A stretch of 10,349 bases of DNA from an uncultured Alistipes sp. (GTDB lineage: Bacteria > Bacteroidota > Bacteroidia > Bacteroidales > Rikenellaceae), in NCBI GenBank assembly GCA_910587675.1, contig CAJUMU010000036.1:1-10349 (forward strand). The letters run 5' to 3'. The notes under the pieces are model-generated. The model made no database searches, had not been told where the DNA came from, and saw nothing but the letters and a program-made list of their open reading frames with translations. Below are positions 6,735 through 10,349 of the stretch, piece by piece (position 1 is the stretch's first letter; every line of letters begins with the position of its first letter). Made by a program: the position numbers and the translations under genes.

Positions 6735-6746
6735 GCAAAATTTTGC
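6735..6746. promoter_or_regulatory. 12-bp palindrome upstream of the ychF promoter
   Basis: GCAAAATTTTGC is a perfect palindrome centred 37 bases upstream of the ychF -7 box, in the divergent ychF-lysA region. It could be an operator or activator site for either gene, or chance. The direct repeat GCGACGCG lies on both sides of it (6715-6722 and 6751-6758). Confidence 0.25.
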
Positions 6747-6814
6747 ATTCGCGACGCGCGACGAACCCGCAGCCGCCCGAATGGAAAGTCGCCCAACGCT
6801 TTGGGGCCGTTTTA

Positions 6815-6846
6815 TTTGCAAAAAACGAGCGGAATACCTACATTTG
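6815..6846 (+). promoter_or_regulatory. lysA promoter, full -33/-7 pair
   Basis: TTTG at 6815-6818, a 20-base spacer and TACATTTG at 6839-6846 match the Bacteroidetes housekeeping promoter (TTTG, 19-21 bases, TAnnTTTG). Transcription would start near 6851-6854, leaving a leader of about 60 bases before lysA. Confidence 0.8.
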
Positions 6847-6855
6847 CGGCGCAAT

Positions 6856-6871
6856 GGCCCGAACACGGGCC
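6856..6871 (+). other. Stem-loop at the 5' end of the lysA leader
   Basis: GGCCCG (6856-6861), loop AACA, CGGGCC (6866-6871): a perfect 6-bp GC stem that would sit within a few bases of the transcript's 5' end. Such hairpins can protect mRNA from 5' end decay. The remaining leader (6872-6912) is A-rich, with AGGAAG at 6896-6901. I see no lysine riboswitch; the leader is far too short for one. Confidence 0.55.
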
Positions 6872-6912
6872 GTCGACTACATACAACCAAACGTTAGGAA
6901 GCAGTTAAATTT

Positions 6913-8079
6913 ATGTTAAGCAGAAAGGTAGCATCGCAACTCGGGGAGTTCGAAACCCCGTTTTATCTCTATGACATCAACCTTCTCCGCCAGACTTTGG
7001 AGAGCGTGGTTTACGAATCGAAAAAATACGATTACAAGGTTCATTACGCGATAAAAGCCAACAGCGACGATTATCTGTTGAGCATAATCCGTGAATACGG
7101 ACTGGGAATCGACTGCGCGAGCGGCAACGAGGTGCGCAAGGCCATCGAGGCGGGCTTCGACCCCAAGACCATAGTATACGCCGGCGTGGGCAAACGCGAC
7201 AAGGAGATACGCTACGCGATCGAACAAGGCATTCTGGCCATCAACTGCGAGTCTATCGAGGAGTTGCAGGTGGTGAACCAGATAGCGGGCGAGCTGGACC
7301 GCAGAGCCGAAGTCGGACTGCGCATCAACCCCGACATCGACCCCAAGACCAACCGCTGCATCGACACGGGTCAGGCCGACAGCAAATTCGGCATTTCGTA
7401 CGAGGAGATACTCGAAAATACCGAGCTCATCAAGTCGTTCGCCAACATCGACATAATAGGCATCCACATCCACATCGGATCGCAGATACGCGAGTTGCAC
7501 GTATTCGAGAACATGTGCAACAAGGCCAATGCTATCGTCGAGAAGCTCGAATCGTCGGGATTCTCGTTCCGCATGGTCGACGTGGGCGGCGGTCTGGGCA
7601 TCAATTACGATGTTCCCGAGAACGAGCCGATCCCCAACTTCGCGTCGCTTTTCGCCATCGTGCACGAGTATCTCAACGTCGGCGGACGCGAGGTGCACTT
7701 CGAATTCGGCCGTTCGATCGTGGGCGAGTGCGGCGAGTTGATAACCTCGGTGCTCTTCAACAAGACCACAGCCACGGGACGCAAACTCGTAATCATCGAC
7801 GCCAGCATGACCGAACTCATACGCCCCATGCTCTACGGCTCGTACCACAACATCGAGAACATCACCTCGCAGGAGGAGAAATTCACCAAATATACGGTGG
7901 TGGGCACCGCATGCGAATCGACCGACGTGTTCGACGAGAACGTCAGCCTGCGCAAGACCAAACGCGGCGACCTGCTCTCGATCAAGTCGGCGGGAGCTTA
8001 CGGCCGTTCGATGGCTTCGCAATACAACCTGCACGATCTGCCCGCGGCGGTTTACAGCGACCGTTTGACGAATAAATAA
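6913..8079 (+). CDS. lysA: Diaminopimelate decarboxylase
   Basis: The predicted product has 388 residues. It decarboxylates meso-diaminopimelate to L-lysine, the last step of lysine synthesis, using PLP in the cytoplasm. Family features are in order: YAIKANS with the PLP-binding Lys48, HIHIGSQI (about 190-197), the phosphate-binding VDVGGGLG (D223, G225-227), EFGR at 264-267, MTELIRPMLYGSYH, CESTD with the catalytic Cys334, and GAYGRSMASQYNL. The EFGR motif replaces the usual EPGR; I recall ELGR-like versions in Bacteroides, so this looks like a phylum trait rather than a defect. The start at 6913 gives the normal family N-terminus (ETPFYLYDINLL follows directly). It stands alone behind its own promoter and ends 48 bases before a terminator. 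No other lysine gene is in the window. Confidence 0.97.
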   Translation: MLSRKVASQLGEFETPFYLYDINLLRQTLESVVYESKKYDYKVHYAIKANSDDYLLSIIREYGLGIDCASGNEVRKAIEAGFDPKTIVYAGVGKRDKEIRYAIEQGILAINCESIEELQVVNQIAGELDRRAEVGLRINPDIDPKTNRCIDTGQADSKFGISYEEILENTELIKSFANIDIIGIHIHIGSQIRELHVFENMCNKANAIVEKLESSGFSFRMVDVGGGLGINYDVPENEPIPNFASLFAIVHEYLNVGGREVHFEFGRSIVGECGELITSVLFNKTTATGRKLVIIDASMTELIRPMLYGSYHNIENITSQEEKFTKYTVVGTACESTDVFDENVSLRKTKRGDLLSIKSAGAYGRSMASQYNLHDLPAAVYSDRLTNK

Positions 8080-8127
8080 TCCGCGAGGGAGGGGCCGCGA
8101 CACAGCGAGCTCCGCATCGGCCGCAAT

Positions 8128-8155
8128 AAAACGACCCGATTTCTCGGGTCGTTTT
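8128..8155 (+). terminator. Intrinsic terminator of lysA
   Basis: AAAACGACCCGA (8128-8139), loop TTTC, TCGGGTCGTTTT (8144-8155): a perfect 12-bp stem ending in a T run on the plus strand, 48 bases past the lysA stop. The A run on the other side would allow it to work in both directions. Confidence 0.9.
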
Positions 8156-8167
8156 CGTATCCATCCC

Positions 8168-8240
8168 CCCGAATGTTTCGGGTTGAAATTCCGACATCGC
8201 CGCGCCATGTCGGCAGTTCGCCGCCGCCCCCACGCGGCGG
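8168..8240. other. Cluster of three stem-loops in the lysA downstream region
   Basis: After the terminator come three further perfect inverted repeats: CCCGAA/TTCGGG (8168-8173, 8177-8182), CCGACAT/ATGTCGG (8191-8197, 8207-8213) and CCGCCGC/GCGGCGG (8221-8227, 8234-8240). The 276 bases from 8080 to 8355 otherwise hold only the terminator and the next promoter. I see no gene in them. The hairpins could be chance in GC-rich DNA, a repeat, or part of a small RNA. Confidence 0.45.
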
Positions 8241-8324
8241 ACAGCAGGCGGCACGGACGAAGCGCCCGCCTTATTCCGACAAACATTTTTCTTTTTTACA
8301 TATTCGTATATCGTCAAAATTGAC

Positions 8325-8332
8325 TATCTTTG
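8325..8332 (+). promoter_or_regulatory. -7 box for the acidic protein-rsmI unit
   Basis: TATCTTTG is an ideal -7 box, 23 bases upstream of the ATG at 8356. This gives a leader of about 16 bases. The -33 region (around 8303-8306, TTCG) is a weak match. The local sequence changes from GC-rich to AT-rich here, as is usual for a promoter. Confidence 0.7.
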
Positions 8333-8355
8333 AAAAATCTTTTACTTTGAAAGAT

Positions 8356-9525
8356 ATGAATATCGAATTTATAAAATCGGAATTTGAGAAGCTGTCGCTC
8401 ATCCTCCGCACATGGGACGAGGGCGAGGGCATATCTGCCATCGAACGCGACATAGCGCTCGACAAGTTGAAGAACATATACGACACGTTGCGTTTCGGCG
8501 AAGCGTCGGAGACGAACGTGGAGAACGAAACGCAGCGAATCGAGGCCGGCGCCGAACAGACGCCCGTCGCTCCGCCCGCGACCGAAACCGTGGCGCGCGA
8601 CGAACCGGCCGAGAACCCGTCGGAGGAGGATGAAAACGAGACTCCCGCCGAAGAGGAAGAGGTCGAAGTGGAATTCATATTCGCCGACGAGGATGAAGAG
8701 GACGACGAGGCGACGGAAGCGGCTCCCGCCGCGGAACCCGAGCCTGCGGAATACGACGACGCCGTTGCCGACGATGAGCCCCGCAGCGACGCCGCGGCCG
8801 AAACGCCCTCGGCGGAGAGCGCGCCCGCAACAGCCGAACCCGAGACGGAGGAGCAGCCGCAAGAGCTGCCTCGAAGCGAGGAGAGCGACGATGAGCAGCC
8901 CGCCCGCCGCCCGCTGAACAGTTTGTTCGGCGCCGACGAGATAGGCAGCCGCCCGCGCACCAAGCACCACCGCATGATGTCGATCTACAACGACGCCCGT
9001 CCGCGGGAGGAGAAGGTGATCGACATATCGAAGATATTCGATGCCGACGAGGAGATGCGTCCGCAGCCCATGCCGTCGCCGCGGCAGACGGAGAGCGTCG
9101 ACGAGCGCATCGCCGAAGAGCATCCGATACGGACGGAGACGTTTGCGCCGCGTACCGCAGCATCGCCCGACGTCGAACCGCTGCGTGCCGACGACGCGTC
9201 GCATCCCGTAATGCTCGGCGACGCAATAAACCGCAACGCGCAGACGTTGGCCGATACGCTCGGCAAGCCGTCGGCGTTGGCGGAGGAGATAACGCACACG
9301 AAAATCACGTCGCTGCGCGAGGCCATAGGCATCAACGACAAGTTCCTGATGATACGCGACCTGTTCGACGGCGACGGCGAGGCGTACGATGAAGCCATCG
9401 GCACGCTCGACGGATTCGACTCGCTGGACGACTGCATGATACACATAGTAGAAAACTACTCGTGGAACCCCGATTCGGAGGGCGCCAAGTTCATCATGCA
9501 ACTTCTGGAACGTAAATTGTCCTGA
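8356..9525 (+). CDS. Acidic two-domain hypothetical protein, partner of rsmI
   Basis: The predicted product has 389 residues with no signal peptide or membrane helix. The N-terminal 48 residues look helical (FIKSEFEKLSLILRTW, then ERDIALDKLKNIYDTLRFG). About 50-185 is a low-complexity linker rich in Glu, Asp, Ala and Pro. Two short conserved-looking motifs follow: PLNSLFG (186-192) and KVIDISKIF (220-228). Residues about 283-389 form a second helical domain with ITSLREAIGINDKFLMIRDLFDGD and YSWNPDSEGAKFIMQLLERKLS. I recall similar C-terminal domains in unnamed Bacteroidetes proteins, but know no function. The start at 8356 follows the -7 box; an in-frame ATG at 8173 would put the promoter inside the gene. 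The stop is 3 bases before rsmI, so the two are co-translated, which hints at a link with the ribosome. That link is inference only. Confidence 0.85.
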   Translation: MNIEFIKSEFEKLSLILRTWDEGEGISAIERDIALDKLKNIYDTLRFGEASETNVENETQRIEAGAEQTPVAPPATETVARDEPAENPSEEDENETPAEEEEVEVEFIFADEDEEDDEATEAAPAAEPEPAEYDDAVADDEPRSDAAAETPSAESAPATAEPETEEQPQELPRSEESDDEQPARRPLNSLFGADEIGSRPRTKHHRMMSIYNDARPREEKVIDISKIFDADEEMRPQPMPSPRQTESVDERIAEEHPIRTETFAPRTAASPDVEPLRADDASHPVMLGDAINRNAQTLADTLGKPSALAEEITHTKITSLREAIGINDKFLMIRDLFDGDGEAYDEAIGTLDGFDSLDDCMIHIVENYSWNPDSEGAKFIMQLLERKLS

Positions 9526-9528
9526 CAG

Positions 9529-10266
9529 ATGTCGAAACTGTATATCGTGCCAACGCCGATTGGCAACCTCGACGACATAACCCTGAGGGCAATAAAGGTG
9601 CTCAGGGAGGCCGATTTCGTACTGGCCGAGGATACGCGCACCACGTCGTTTCTGCTCAAACATCTGGGGATAGAGCAGAAACTCCACTCGCACCACAAGT
9701 TCAACGAACACGCCACGGCGGCATCGGTAATCGCAGCCATCGGCGAAGGCCGCACGGCGGCCCTCGTGTCGGACGCGGGAACGCCCGGGATATCGGACCC
9801 GGGATTTCTGCTCGTGCGCGCGTGCGTCGAGGCGGGGATAGAGGTAGAGACGCTGCCCGGTGCCACAGCGCTCATACCCGCACTGGTACAGAGCGGATTC
9901 CCGTGCGACAGATTCTGTTTCGAGGGTTTTCTCCCGCAGAAAAAGGGACGCAACAAACGGTTGCAGGAGTTGCGCGACGAACAGCGATCGATTATATTTT
10001 ACGAATCGCCTTTCCGCGTGGTGAAGTGCCTCGAGCAATTGGCCGAGACGTTCGGCGACGACCGCCGCGTCGCGGTGTCGCGCGAGTTGACCAAGAAATT
10101 CGAACAGACCGTTCGCGGCACTTTGGCCGAGGTTACGGCCTACTTCCGCGAGCACGAACCCAAGGGAGAATTCGTCATAGTGATCGAAGGGTGCCCCAAA
10201 CCCGAAAAGGAGCCGCGACGCAACCGATACGCCCGCGACGACGAAAGCGAGTCGGGCGAGGAATAA
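9529..10266 (+). CDS. rsmI: 16S rRNA (cytidine-1402-2'-O)-methyltransferase
   Basis: The predicted product has 245 residues. RsmI uses S-adenosylmethionine to 2'-O-methylate C1402 of 16S rRNA in the decoding centre of the small subunit. It belongs to the tetrapyrrole-methylase fold: LYIVPTPIGNLDDITLRA (4-21), AEDTR (33-37), the SAM-binding SDAGTPGISDPG (81-92), LPGATALIPAL (109-119), and a second half with FEGFLPQKKGRN, FYESPFRV and KGEFVIVIEG. It is shorter than the E. coli protein (286) because it lacks the extra C-terminal region; instead it ends in a charged tail (KEPRRNRYARDDESESGEE). Both catalytic-domain halves are intact, so it should be active. It follows the acidic protein by 3 bases and probably depends on that gene's promoter. 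Confidence 0.96.
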   Translation: MSKLYIVPTPIGNLDDITLRAIKVLREADFVLAEDTRTTSFLLKHLGIEQKLHSHHKFNEHATAASVIAAIGEGRTAALVSDAGTPGISDPGFLLVRACVEAGIEVETLPGATALIPALVQSGFPCDRFCFEGFLPQKKGRNKRLQELRDEQRSIIFYESPFRVVKCLEQLAETFGDDRRVAVSRELTKKFEQTVRGTLAEVTAYFREHEPKGEFVIVIEGCPKPEKEPRRNRYARDDESESGEE

Positions 10267-10271
10267 ACGCA

Positions 10272-10333
10272 CGTTTTCGATAAGTCGAGCGCAGAGCCGA
10301 AACTTGTTCGGGCTATGCCGAGACGAGAAAACG
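10272..10333. repeat. Imperfect palindromic extragenic element after rsmI
   Basis: CGTTTTC (10272-10278) pairs perfectly with GAAAACG (10327-10333). Inside, GCAGAGCCGAA (10291-10301) is an imperfect inverted match to TTCGGGCTATGC (10307-10318), and GTCGAG/CCGAGAC flank it less exactly. The central words are like extragenic sequences I recall scattered in Bacteroidales genomes, so it may be a dispersed repeat; it could also serve as the rsmI terminator. The last 16 bases of the window show nothing else. Confidence 0.5.
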
Positions 10334-10349
10334 ACTGTTGAAAAACGAA

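Noticed and set aside
6916..8286. Minus-strand open frame of 456 codons
   Set aside because: It is antisense to lysA, which has every family motif; the frame also reads through the lysA terminator.
8173..8355. In-frame ATG at 8173 as the start of the acidic protein
   Set aside because: The added 61 residues are encoded by hairpins and by the -7 promoter box at 8325-8332, and their composition does not match the rest.
8314..10272. Minus-strand open frame of 652 codons
   Set aside because: It spans two well-supported plus-strand genes (acidic protein and rsmI) and has an Arg/Val/Leu-rich composition with no motif; GC-biased third positions in the real genes leave few antisense stops.
1..10349. 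CRISPR array, toxin-antitoxin pair, restriction-modification or other defence genes
   Set aside because: No regularly spaced repeats and no such protein motifs were found on either strand; any cargo of the element would lie left of the window.

Overview
The window looks like chromosome from a GC-rich member of the Bacteroidales, most like Alistipes/Rikenellaceae. This rests on the promoters: several intergenic regions carry the Bacteroidetes sigma-ABfr -7 box TAnnTTTG, and the lysA promoter has TTTG, a 20-bp spacer, then TACATTTG. Shine-Dalgarno sequences are mostly absent, the LysA protein has a variant of the substrate-binding motif, and the acidic protein before rsmI resembles ones I recall from this phylum. 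The genus is inferred, not proven.

Layout. Positions 1-521 appear to be the end of an integrative element. They hold the N-terminus of a CTnDOT-type tyrosine recombinase (minus strand, cut by the window edge), then an AT-richer non-coding stretch with short repeats, then GTAAATTTGC at 512-521. That sequence matches the GTANNTTTGC core used by CTnDOT-family elements. The same bases form the -7 promoter box of the next gene, a secreted M48 metallopeptidase (551-1387), which ends at a strong bidirectional terminator.

From 1443 to 6655 five genes lie on the minus strand. In transcription order they are ychF (ribosome-associated ATPase), a membrane-anchored SIMPL/DUF541 protein, gltX (glutamyl-tRNA synthetase), galM (aldose 1-epimerase, overlapping gltX by one base) and, after two hairpins, a hypothetical protein of 194 residues. 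The first four are so tightly spaced that they are probably one transcript starting at the ychF promoter.

A divergent intergenic region (6656-6912) carries the ychF and lysA promoters. The plus strand then has lysA (diaminopimelate decarboxylase, last step of lysine synthesis), a terminator, a cluster of hairpins, and a two-gene unit of an acidic hypothetical protein followed 3 bases later by rsmI (16S rRNA C1402 2'-O-methyltransferase). The right edge carries an imperfect palindrome that may be a dispersed extragenic repeat.

Most of the window is housekeeping sequence. The points worth checking are the element end fused to the peptidase promoter, the structured intergenic repeats, the leader region of lysA, and the uncharacterised proteins at 1443-2027 and 8356-9525. 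I see no convincing new multi-gene system, no tRNA or rRNA gene, and no CRISPR array.
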